Below, one piece after another: positions 43,905 to 54,168 of a stretch of DNA of 64,000 nt; the first letter of the stretch is position 1, and every line of letters begins with the position of its first letter. The notes under the pieces were generated by a model, which was not told the DNA's origin, did no database searches, and worked only from the letters and a program-made list of their open reading frames with translations. This DNA is from Helichrysum umbraculigerum. Taxonomy: Eukaryota > Streptophyta > Magnoliopsida > Asterales > Asteraceae. The DNA lies in contig CATIUR010000001.1 in the NCBI GenBank assembly GCA_949592205.1, forward strand, positions 191,001-255,000, in the 5' to 3' direction. The translations under genes were made by a program, and so were the position numbers.

Positions 43905-44302
43905 AGTTATCCCACACTTAGGCGTTGCTTGTCCTCAAGCAACACTCAGTTAGAAAAACATTTAAAATGAGGTTTTTAAGGGGTGAGTCAAAATAATTTC
44001 AAAATGATACCACTTCTAATATGACTAAGACTGTTTAAGAATAAGGGAAAGGATAAGATGATCCTTTCAGAAGCAAGAAGCAATTATCATCAAGCATACT
44101 ACCAATTCTCGTGATCTTGGAGTACACATGACTAGGCGATCTCACTATAGGTGGTCACTCAATTCACTCAAAGTGTATCGGGTTCCCTAACAATCTAGAA
44201 CAATTGAAATCGCTCAAATAAGCCAGTCATGCAGCACTCATCGTCATAAGCTTGGTCGAGAATCGGATCTCCACCACTTAGGTGAGGACGGTGCTAACTA
44301 TC
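43905..44302 (-). other. 3' untranslated remnant upstream of LTR relic 2
   Basis: Homologous to 40270-40640; includes GCTTGTCCTCAAGCAA (about 43924-43943), the reverse complement of the conserved Athila/Tat-group motif. It is interrupted at 44302 by element 2 (expected target duplication CTATC, 44298-44302). Confidence 0.5.
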
Positions 44303-45606
44303 TGTGACAATCCTCCAATTAGGGTAATTACTTAGCCTAATTTCATGCATTACCTAGAGTAATTCCCTGATTAAGTGAATTCAAACTATTTTGTGTATAA
44401 GTTTTTGGTAAACTTACTATGTGAATACGTGACATATTTGTTTGTAGTTATATGTGTATATATAATTATGTATGAAATAAACAATTATGTTAGTAATACA
44501 AAATAATTAATAATTCGAAAATTATTAATTACAACTATTATACAATTATATTATTGAAATAATATAATAAATTATACGTTTAATAATAAACGTATTAATC
44601 GCGAACAATTGAGTTCCGAAATGAACTTCAAAGATACTTTCGAATAATTTTTATGTTGAAATTATTATATATAAGTGTTACAACGAAAAGAAACTGAAAC
44701 ATTTGACGAATTTTGTTACACGTATTACGAACAGAAACAATTTTAAAACGCGCCTAGAGGTTCTAAATAATAAAAGTATTATTTAGTAAGTTACTGTTTT
44801 AATGTGTAGAACATTACCTCAAAGTATGATTTCCAAATTTTACTGAAATCTGGCACGCGTTTTTGACTATACAGTACTTTTACTGTGACTAATTTTAATT
44901 TTACTTGTAACAAAGTATTTCACATTTCGATTTCAAAGTTCTAAATCTGTAATATCGAGGAACAAAACGCTTAATTTTATTATAATTAAAGTACCACAAA
45001 TTATACCCGTACACGAAATTAACGGGCTAAAAACTACCAATATAGTACCAACAGAAATATCTGGGCGACAGATAAGTGTTCGCTCCATACTCCCGTTTGA
45101 AATCTCACCTCCAATAATACAACTTACCTAAAATTTTGATCTCACAATTTACACACACACAACACAAACACTGGTTCTTTCTTGTTCCCTGTGGTTTTTG
45201 GCGACTGGAAGCAGAACAACAAGCAGAGAGGCAGAGGAGTAACAACAATAAGAGCAACACCATTTTCATCTTCATCATCTCAAACTCAAACATCAAACAT
45301 TTCACCAAAAATGATCACATAATCAGCATCGTTCGTAATCTTCACAATCATCTCAGAATCATCATCAATCTTCATCTAAATCATTGTGAGGATCATTTTA
45401 TATATTTTTCTTCATTTATATAATTTCTTGAAATTATGATCTTGATGATTATTGTTGTTATAAATTGTTAAAAAACAAGTTATTATGCATTTGTATAACA
45501 TATATTGATGATCTATCACGTTAAAATAGTGTTAAAATACCCCAAAATGGGTTTAAGTTTCGTACAGAGCTGATGAACACGAAGATGAACAGTACCATTT
45601 CAAAAT

Positions 45607-45880
45607 GACGCGATCGCGTCATTTCATGTGTAAAATCTAGTGTTTTTCGAAAATCATATCACGCGATCGCGTGATATGGCATTTTGAGCCGATCGCGTCA
45701 ACTTGTTACACATTTCAAACGATCGCGTGAAAACCTTGGTTACCCGATCGCGTGAATTCTTCGCCCGATCGCGTCATTTTCAGTTCACACGATCGCGTCA
45801 CTTGAATCAACCGATCGCATCATTTTTCACTTCACGCGATCGCGTGATCCATATGAACACCTCCACGCGATCGCGTCATT
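45607..45880 (+). repeat. Array of ten CGATCGCG motifs (ACGCGATCGCGT palindromes) in LTR 2
   Basis: Ten copies of CGATCGC(G/A)T(C/G)A within 274 bp. Four or more extend to the perfect palindrome ACGCGATCGCGT. The 3' flank is either TCA or TGA, so two subtypes are mixed, as in the arrays of LTRs A and B. Confidence 0.93.
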
Positions 45881-46815
45881 CTTCACAGATCCGAAAGTCA
45901 TTAACTTAATTTGGTATTTGCAATAACAAGTGATAACCAACTTAGTAAACGACAACTATAAGTGTACAAGACTTAGTGTAACAATTGGACACGACAAAAC
46001 TTTGAGACAATTATAAAATATATATATACAAACGAATGGACAATATATATATATTTCACGAAACATATAAATGGAACGATTTAATTATCTAGTACAAACT
46101 ATACACGACAAACGAAACCAAACTATGTTTTGAGACATAAACGACAATTACATATGTATATACTCGACATTTACAACATATGTATTTATGGATATTAACA
46201 ATGACGACAACTAAGATATATATTAGAATATATATATTCAACTAATATGTATATAAATATACATACTTAAACTCAACGACTAATTGAAACGCAAACCTCA
46301 CCAGCAACTGAAATATTAAAAACATTTCAACTTAACAAATAATCCATATACTTATACAAGTATTATTATTTGCGTCTAGGTATTTGAGTGACGCTTGTGG
46401 ATTGTTTGCTAGCTATTTGTGCTGAAGACTTGCAAAACTGTGAGTTCACAGCCCCTATCTTCTACTTGTTTTAAATTCTTTTAAAACCAGGGGTGGAAAA
46501 CATAGAACAATGTGTATAACATGCTACTTGCTTTATTAAATAATTGCTCTGCATGTTACTATAAACTATTGATTAACATGAATGTATTCGTGTTCTTAAA
46601 CTTAAATTGTTTATATGAAATGTTTTCATATCGTTTGACTCGTTGTATTTATATGAAAGGTTTTCATATGATAAACTCGAACTATTTTTATGAAATGATT
46701 TTTCATAACTATTTTGGGAATTAAGACAAACGCATCTTGGTACGATCCTAGGTTTACGCGAGGTAGTTGTAGTGCACATAAGTCCCAGTGCTTGCAACCT
46801 ATAACCATTAGCTAG

Positions 46816-46820
46816 GTGAC
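46816..46820. repeat. Target-site duplication GTGAC of element 1 (left copy)
   Basis: GTGAC directly left of TGTGACAACC; the same five bases follow the 3' LTR at 56586-56590. Confidence 0.95.
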
Positions 46821-49237
46821 TGTGACAACCGTCAATTTAGGACTATAGTTTAGTGCCTAATCAAGTTTTAATACATGTAATTAGTTCTGTGTTAGGCTAA
46901 TTAATGTATCAATTATTATATATATTGTTGAATATATATCTACAATTATGCGGTTTGTTTAAATCGTACGAGCTTCAAATCGAATAGAATTCGATTACAA
47001 TAAATACGGACGTTGGTGAACAATTTTATTAAGTAATACAAACATTATTCAATAACTCAATTTTATTAGGAATATTATTTATTGTAATATTTCGTGGTCA
47101 ATTCGTATTGCACAAATAACATATATATAATTAAAATACAAACGCGCAAACAAATATAACGAATTTCATTTTAAATATCATAAATAGATAATTGGTAAAA
47201 TTTTACAATAAAACATTTTTATTATAATTTATAATTTAAAATGTATCTTTAAATAACTAAAATAAATATTTAACGTTAAATGACGGAGAAAACGAGCACC
47301 ACGCGGAGCACGGGACGGAGACTGCGAGGTGAGGCTTTCACCTACACCCCACCTCTCCTTCATTCTTTCTTTCATTTTCATTCTCCAAAAACACACACAC
47401 ACCAAAAACACTCTCACCAAATTCATACAAAATTTCGGAATCATCGAATCCGACAACAAAACTTACATTTTCGGAACCACCATCAAGTGGGGAACAAGAT
47501 TAACAAAAGCTCTACCATCATTTTCGACCTCCATCTTCTTCGATTTGCATTTGTAAGGAAATTTCTAAAAACTTAGATTTGTTTAGTTTTATGTAATATT
47601 TTGATGTTTTGATGTTTACACAACTTATATATGTCCATTACAAAGATTAGAACACAGTTTTATAGCTTAAAAACGAGTTTAAATTGAGTTTTGGCCGGAA
47701 AAATCGCGAACAGCCGGACTTTCTGGGCTGGTGTTCATCCATGCGACACAAGCCTTGTGTCGCATGTTGTGTCGTATTTTGCCCTTTATGTCGCACCTTG
47801 TGTCGTATAAATCCTTTAGTGTCGTAACTCGTGCGACACAATATTGTGTCGCACTCTATGTCGCAAATTATGTCGTATTTCTATACGACACAACCACTAT
47901 GTCGCTATTAAATTAGCATTTCGTATTCGATGCGACACAGTCCCTGTGTCGTATCCTTGTGTCGCATGACGTCTGCGACACAACCATTGTGTCGCATGTC
48001 AAATCTTTGTGTCGCATGTTGTGTCGCAAAACACAGAAAAACCAGAATTTTTAAGTCAAAGTTACTGTTCAAAAAAGTCAAATTTACTGTAGCAGTACTG
48101 TAGCAGTACTGTAACAAAGTCAACATTTTAGAATTTTTATTATTACAAACCGTCACCAACGGGCCGTACACATTTTCAAAACTTACAAAAACAGATTATT
48201 CAATCAACCAAGTCGTAGTAACTTGGATAATTTAGTCAATCAAGTCGTAGTAACTTGAAACAAAACAATTAATCAACCAAATCGTAGTAATTTGGACATA
48301 TATAATTAAATAACAACTACAAAGGTAGTCTTTCGAGATACCGGTACAATTAATAACAATCAAGTGTCGTGGACACATTCAGGTTTCAAGTCTTTGAACA
48401 TCAACTCACAGCTAATTACTTCAAGTTTATTAACTTAAACACTCCAAGACTCAGGTGAGTTTCATAGCCCCATTTTCACTGCTTTACAACTAGGGGTGTG
48501 ATATTACTACTCGATTTTGTTTTACAAGTAGAACGCAAGTGCCAAACTTCAAATACTACATGAGTTTCAAGCTAATCAATTTAAAGTCCTCCATAAGCAT
48601 AGTCTCTAGTATTTTATAGCGTGAATGTTAGTATATGATATCATATGGGATTGACAATCCTCATCCGGGTTAGCACGCACTAACCGGTCAAACGGATGTA
48701 TTAGCATTTGGGAAGACGAGTGTTGATTAGGCACTCGTAGGAGGCATTTCAAGTTAGGTTTCCTTAAGTGGGCCTGACAAATCAAGTTAAGCTCAGACTA
48801 TGTGCTCATGGACAGTATAACTTTTATTTTGCTTAATTGCATTTTAAATTCAATATAAATCTTGCGGTTCTGACAGCTATACATTGACATACAAACCTGT
48901 GAGCTCACCAGCGTTTTCGCTGACCCATTTTAGTATTTATCACAGGTACCCAGCAGTAGGTTGGCTGCACAAGCAAGAAATATTAGCTCGAGTTAGCATA
49001 CATACAACTAGAGATTGGACTGCATTATTATATTTTGTAAAAGTAATTATGCTATTTAATCTCTCAATTTCAGGAATCGAGCTAATGTAACTATATTTTG
49101 ATGTAAACATTTACTTTATCTATACAAGTTTAAAACGACGCATATAGTGGTCGTTCATTATATCTTATGTGCTTTGTATATTGATTAGTGACACCCAAAT
49201 CAAGCTTCCGCAAATCATTAAATTTGGGGGTGTCACA
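46821..49237 (+). mobile_element. 5' LTR of element 1 (2417 bp)
   Basis: TGTGACAACC to GGGTGTCACA. It contains a CT/CA-rich leader (about 47350-47430), a donor-like GTAAGG at 47553, the TGTCG array, three worn CAAGTCGTAGTAACTTG copies (48190-48300), the serial hairpins (about 48640-48970) and an acceptor-like CAG at 48943-48945. Confidence 0.95.
47743..48027 (+). repeat. GCGACACA/TGTGTCGC inverted-repeat array, 5' LTR of element 1
   Basis: About five hairpins such as GCGACACAAGCCTTGTGTCGC and GCGACACAATATTGTGTCGC, interspersed with single TGTCGC and TGTCGT motifs. Occupies the same place in the LTR as the unrelated arrays of A, B and element 2. Confidence 0.92.
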
Positions 49238-49500
49238 GATTGGTATCAGAGCCTAAGGTTATAGTGAATTAGGTTGCATTTAGTGGGCCTAGACTATGAC
49301 CGTTAGGCAGTATTCCTCAGTAGTTATGACTAGTTCAGGGATTACATCATACGACTTTAATTTAACATAGCCTGATCAACTATGTACAATTAGAGAAAGA
49401 TGATATGAAATCTGAAAGAGTTATGTTGAACAGGAATGCATTAGTTGACTCTGACCTCGAGAGAAACGGGACTCAAAACACGTCTGTGCTAGACACTCAA
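49238..49500 (+). promoter_or_regulatory. Primer-binding site (49241-49253) and conserved leader of element 1
   Basis: TGGTATCAGAGCC, complementary to initiator-methionine tRNA, three bases after the LTR. The following ~250 nt are the part most similar to element B, making it a candidate RNA packaging signal. Confidence 0.9.
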
Positions 49501-49688
49501 TAGGTTATTATGTGATATACATATATATATACATAAATAGACCTCATTACCACTTTAGGCTATATTATTATATGAATATAGGCCTCTTTCTCTCTAACGC
49601 TTTGTCTCGAAATGACAAACACACCACTAGTTCATCATACTCGGACTAGCATCTTATTTCATTTCCTTGTTCTTTCTTACTCAGCATC
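49501..49688 (+). other. Remaining leader of element 1 up to the gag start
   Basis: AT-rich, with a TATATATA run near 49525; no frame. Confidence 0.6.
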
Positions 49689-52600
49689 ATGCCTCCTCGC
49701 CGTCAAATTACCCTTAGCGAAGCTGAGATCGCGGGAATCATTGCCCGCAGTGTGACCGAAGCCTTGGCTACCCGAACACCACCCGGTAGCGAGGACACAG
49801 CAACCAATACTCCACCACCCAAACCCTGCCTCTATAAGGACTTTCTTAGCTGTAAACCGCTATACTTCAAGGGCACGGAAGGTGCCATTGGCTTAATTCG
49901 TTGGATTGAGCGCATGGAATCTGTTTTCAGTCTCTGCGATTGCACTGAGAACAACAAGGTCAAATTCGCTGCTTACACCTTTCAGGAAGGTGCACTCACG
50001 TGGTGGAAAACCCACGCAAACTCTGTAGGCCTTGAGGTTGCAAATCGACTTCCTTGGGCCGAACTGAAGAAGAAGCTGACAGAAAAGTACTGTCCTGAAG
50101 AGGAATTACACAGGCTGGAAGAAGAATTCTGGCATCTGGAGGTGCAGGGAAATGATGTTGCTGAATATACCACCAAGTTTCAGCAGTTTGCCTTATTATG
50201 CCCAGGTTTGGTCGAACCAGAAAGTAAGGGCATTAAGAAATACATTCGTGGACTTCCCGAGAACATTCAGGGAAACGTCGCCTCATCCAAACCAACTACT
50301 ACTGAAAGTGCCATTCGTTTGGCCCACGAACTCATGGCTCTAGTTGTCAGCCGTGAGACTTCCAACACCTCATCCTCTAACAACAACAAACGCAAATCTA
50401 CTGAGCACCACCACAACTCAAACAAGAAAAACAACGCCATCCAAGTCTACAACACCAACTCTGAATCCAACCGCAGCTACACCGGGGACAGACCTTATTG
50501 TCCCAAGTGTAACTATCACCACTTTGGTCAGTGCGGTACTCCTTGCAACAACTGCAGGAGGTACGGGCATTCGACTAAGGATTGCCGAGCCCCCAAATCC
50601 AACAACAACCCCTCTGACAGAAATAACCGACAACCTAAGTCCTGCTACGAATGTGGAAACCCAGGACACTTTAGGGATTCTTGCCCAAAATTGAAGAACA
50701 AGGGCAACAACAACAACCACCGCAACAACAACAACAACACCAAAAGTAGCGCCTTCGTGATCAACTCAGGGGACGCCCGTCAGGACCCGAATGTGGTCAC
50801 GGGTATGTTCCTCCTCAACAATTTAACTGCTTCTATTCTGTTTGATACTGGTGCCGATAGAAGTTTTATTTCCGATGAATTTTGCCCTCTACTTGACATC
50901 ACACCTGTTGCTTTAGACGTTAAGTACACCGTAGAGCTAGCAAATGGCAAATTGATAGAAACAAATAGTGTGATACCTAATTGCACCTTAAATCTAGCCG
51001 ACGAAACCTTCTCCATAGATCTTATGCCTATTGAGATAGGAAGTTTCGATGTCATCGTAGGCATGGACTGGTTATCCAAACATCGTGCCGAAATCATCTG
51101 CTATGACAAAATTGTTCGCATACCTCTCACTGTCGGTAGAACCCTAGTCATACAGGGGGAGACCGGAGGGACGAGGCTTAACATCATATCTTGTCTTAAA
51201 ACCCGGAAATTTCTGAGAAAGGGTTATCCATCAATCCTCGCGCACATCATGGAGAAAAAGTCGGAGGAGAAGCGACTTGAGGATGTTCCAATTGTTCGAG
51301 ACTTTCCAGAAGTCTTTCCTGAGGAACTGCCTGGTCTACCACCACCAAGACAGGTTGAGTTCTCAATCGATCTTGTACCAGGTGCTGCGCCTGTGGCCCG
51401 AGCACCATACCGTTTAGCTCCATCCGAACTTCAGGAGCTGTCCACCCAATTACAGGAACTCCTGGAACGAGGATTTATCAGGCCGAGTTCTTCACCTTGG
51501 GGAGCTCCGGTCCTATTTGTTAAGAAGAAAGATGGTTCTTTTCGAATGTGTATCGACTATCGAGAGTTGAACAGGTTAACTGTCAAGAACCGGTATCCAC
51601 TCCCTCGAATCGATGACCTGTTCGACCAACTTCAAGGGTCGAGTTGTTATTCAAAGATTGATCTCCGATCCGGTTATCACCAATTGCGTGTTCGCGATGC
51701 CGATATTCCAAAAACCGCTTTCAGAACCCGTTACGGGCATTACGAATTCCAAGTGATGCCATTCGGCCTAACCAATGCACCGGCTGTATTCATGGACCTT
51801 ATGAATCGGGTGTGTAAACCTTACCTTGATAAGTTTGTCATTGTATTCATCGATGACATCCTCATATATTCACGAAGCAAAGTAGAGCATGCGCAACACC
51901 TCAGAACCATCCTTGAACTACTTAAACACGAGGAGCTCTATGCCAAGTTCTCTAAGTGTGAGTTCTGGATCAAAACCGTTCAATTCCTTGGTCACGTGAT
52001 TGACAGTCAGGGGATTCACGTCGACCCGTCAAAAATCGAGGCTATCAAAGACTGGCAATCGCCAACCACTCCGACCGAAGTACGGCAGTTTTTAGGACTG
52101 GCCGGATATTATCGACGATTCATTGAAAATTTCTCCAAGATAGCCATACCACTCACGACGCTGACCCAGAAAGACAAAAAGTTTGACTGGACTGATAAAC
52201 AAGAATCGGCATTCCAACTCTTAAAACAAAAGCTTTGCAGTGCTCCTATCCTATCATTACCCGAAGGCACTGATGACTTCGTGGTATACTGCGATGCTTC
52301 TCATCAAGGTCTCGGTTGCGTGCTCATGCAACGAGACAAAGTCATAGCTTATGCTTCCCGACAGCTCAAGATTCATGAAAAGAATTACACCACCCACGAC
52401 CTCGAGCTAGGAGCTGTTGTTTTTGCCCTCAAAATCTGGAGACATTACCTTTATGGTACCAGGTGTACAATCTTTACCGATCATAAAAGCCTTCAACACA
52501 TATTCGATCAGAAGGATCTCAACATGAGGCAACGTCGATGGGTCGAGTTGCTTACCGATTACGACTGCGAGCTCAAATATCATCCAGGCAAAGCAAATGT

Positions 52601-54134
52601 TGTTGCTGATGCCCTCAGTCGAAAAGAGCGAGTGAAACCACTTCGGGTTCGAGCCCTCAGTATGACCATTCATAACAATTTGAACATTCAAATCCTCACT
52701 GCTCAACTTGAAGCCTTAAAACCAGAGAATGTCAAAGATGAAGCCTTGCGGGGCATGGATAAACAATTCGAAATTAGACCTAACGGGATTAGGTATTTCT
52801 CAAACCGAATCTGGTTGCCTAGATTTGGGAACCTACGAGACTTGGTGATGGATGAAGCTCACAAGTCCAAATATTCTATCCATCCGGGATCCGACAAAAT
52901 GTACCACGGTATCAAGGACTTCTACTGGTGGCCGAACATGAAAGCCGAAATCGCCACCTATGTCAGCAAGTGCCTTACTTGCTCCAAAGTCAAAATCGAA
53001 TATCAAAAACCTTCTGGTTTACTTCAACAACCCAGTCTTCCTGAATGGAAATGGGAACAAATTGCCATGGACTTCATAACCAAACTACCCAAATCCTCAA
53101 GCGGTTGCGATTCCATTTGGGTGATCGTGGATCGTCTCACAAAATCTGCTCACTTCCTGGCAATCAAGGAATCCGACAAAATGGAACGCCTCACCAACAT
53201 TTATCTGAAGGAAATCGTGACCAAACACGGCGTTCCAATCTCAATTATCTCCGATAGGGATAGTCGTTTCACTTCACAATTTTGGCAATCACTTCAAAAA
53301 TCCCTGGGTACTCGACTTGATATGAGTACCGCATACCATCCTCAAACAGACGGTCAAAGCGAACGAACCATTCAAACACTAGAAGACATGCTACGGGCCT
53401 GCGTAGTAGACTTCGGTGTGAACTGGGAAAAACATCTACCATTGTGCGAGTTCTCGTACAACAACAGTTATCATACCAGCATCAAAGTTGCACCCTTCGA
53501 GGCACTGTACGGTCGTAAGTGCCGGTCACCTATCTGTTGGACCGAAGTTGGGGATAGCCAACTCACAGGTCCAGAAATCATTCACGAGACAACCGAGAGA
53601 ATCGTTGAAATTCAAAACAAACTCAAAGCCGCGCGAGATCGTCAGAAAAGTTATGCTGACGTAAGGCGCAAGCCACTCGAGTTCCAGGTTGGGGATCGAG
53701 TTCTACTCAAAGTATCGCCTTGGAAAGGCGTAATCCGGTTTGGCAAACGAGGGAAGTTAAATCCCAGATACATTGGACCGTTCGAGATCCTCGAAAGGAT
53801 TGGTCCAGTGGCTTATCGATTGCAGCTGCCATCTGAACTCAGCAGCGTGCATCCCACATTTCATGTTTCAAATCTGAAGAAGTGTCTGTCTGATGAGACA
53901 CTTATCATTCCACTCGATGAAATACGAGTTGACGAAAAACTTCACTTTGTTGAGGAACCCGCTGAAATCATGGACCGTGAGGTCAAACAACTTAAACAAA
54001 GTCGTATTCCCATCGTCAAGGTTAGGTGGATTTCGCGGCGCGGTCCGGAATTCACCTGGGAATGGGAGGATCAAATGCGACTCAAGTATCCTCAACTCTT
54101 CAATGATTCAACGTCAAACACTACTTCAACATAA
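49689..54134 (+). CDS. Gag-pol polyprotein of element 1 (gag, protease, RT, RNase H, integrase, chromodomain)
   Basis: One 1481-residue frame from M-P-P-R-R. Gag capsid core at about 45-230, with two CX2CX4HX4C knuckles near 285 and 320. Aspartic protease D-T-G-A at about 386-389. Reverse transcriptase at about 600-760 with the catalytic F-I-D-D near 721. RNase H from about 850 (C-D-A-S-H-Q-G at 868, D-H-K-S). Integrase with the H-H-C-C finger (H-P-G-S-D...C-L-T-C) at about 1060-1100 and catalytic D near 1127, D near 1188 and E near 1225 (DD35E). A chromodomain-like C-terminus ends W-E-D-Q-M-R-L-K-Y-P-Q-L-F. No stop or shift. Length and domain order are normal for Tekay/Del chromoviruses. All functions needed to copy and insert the element, and possibly B in trans, are present. 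Confidence 0.97.
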   Translation: MPPRRQITLSEAEIAGIIARSVTEALATRTPPGSEDTATNTPPPKPCLYKDFLSCKPLYFKGTEGAIGLIRWIERMESVFSLCDCTENNKVKFAAYTFQEGALTWWKTHANSVGLEVANRLPWAELKKKLTEKYCPEEELHRLEEEFWHLEVQGNDVAEYTTKFQQFALLCPGLVEPESKGIKKYIRGLPENIQGNVASSKPTTTESAIRLAHELMALVVSRETSNTSSSNNNKRKSTEHHHNSNKKNNAIQVYNTNSESNRSYTGDRPYCPKCNYHHFGQCGTPCNNCRRYGHSTKDCRAPKSNNNPSDRNNRQPKSCYECGNPGHFRDSCPKLKNKGNNNNHRNNNNNTKSSAFVINSGDARQDPNVVTGMFLLNNLTASILFDTGADRSFISDEFCPLLDITPVALDVKYTVELANGKLIETNSVIPNCTLNLADETFSIDLMPIEIGSFDVIVGMDWLSKHRAEIICYDKIVRIPLTVGRTLVIQGETGGTRLNIISCLKTRKFLRKGYPSILAHIMEKKSEEKRLEDVPIVRDFPEVFPEELPGLPPPRQVEFSIDLVPGAAPVARAPYRLAPSELQELSTQLQELLERGFIRPSSSPWGAPVLFVKKKDGSFRMCIDYRELNRLTVKNRYPLPRIDDLFDQLQGSSCYSKIDLRSGYHQLRVRDADIPKTAFRTRYGHYEFQVMPFGLTNAPAVFMDLMNRVCKPYLDKFVIVFIDDILIYSRSKVEHAQHLRTILELLKHEELYAKFSKCEFWIKTVQFLGHVIDSQGIHVDPSKIEAIKDWQSPTTPTEVRQFLGLAGYYRRFIENFSKIAIPLTTLTQKDKKFDWTDKQESAFQLLKQKLCSAPILSLPEGTDDFVVYCDASHQGLGCVLMQRDKVIAYASRQLKIHEKNYTTHDLELGAVVFALKIWRHYLYGTRCTIFTDHKSLQHIFDQKDLNMRQRRWVELLTDYDCELKYHPGKANVVADALSRKERVKPLRVRALSMTIHNNLNIQILTAQLEALKPENVKDEALRGMDKQFEIRPNGIRYFSNRIWLPRFGNLRDLVMDEAHKSKYSIHPGSDKMYHGIKDFYWWPNMKAEIATYVSKCLTCSKVKIEYQKPSGLLQQPSLPEWKWEQIAMDFITKLPKSSSGCDSIWVIVDRLTKSAHFLAIKESDKMERLTNIYLKEIVTKHGVPISIISDRDSRFTSQFWQSLQKSLGTRLDMSTAYHPQTDGQSERTIQTLEDMLRACVVDFGVNWEKHLPLCEFSYNNSYHTSIKVAPFEALYGRKCRSPICWTEVGDSQLTGPEIIHETTERIVEIQNKLKAARDRQKSYADVRRKPLEFQVGDRVLLKVSPWKGVIRFGKRGKLNPRYIGPFEILERIGPVAYRLQLPSELSSVHPTFHVSNLKKCLSDETLIIPLDEIRVDEKLHFVEEPAEIMDREVKQLKQSRIPIVKVRWISRRGPEFTWEWEDQMRLKYPQLFNDSTSNTTST

Positions 54135-54158
54135 ATTTCGGGACGAAATTCTTCTAAC

Positions 54159-54168
54159 AGGGGGAGAA
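54159..54168 (+). promoter_or_regulatory. Polypurine tract of element 1
   Basis: AGGGGGAGAA directly before the 3' LTR at 54169. Confidence 0.92.

Larger units (their letters stand above)
44303..46820 (+). mobile_element. 5' LTR of element 2, left part
   Basis: Begins TGTGACAATCC. It contains an AC-rich leader (about 45145-45300), a donor-like GTGAGG at about 45386 and the CGATCGCG array. It stops at GTGAC, the target of element 1. Confidence 0.9.

Noticed and set aside
45105..45423. Frames on both strands in the leader of LTR 2 (repeated at 63765-63968)
   Set aside because: Low-complexity AC/CAA-rich leader; no conserved domain.
50344..50720. Long alternative frames inside the gag part of element 1
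   Set aside because: Antisense or shifted readings of the Asn/Thr-rich linker of gag.
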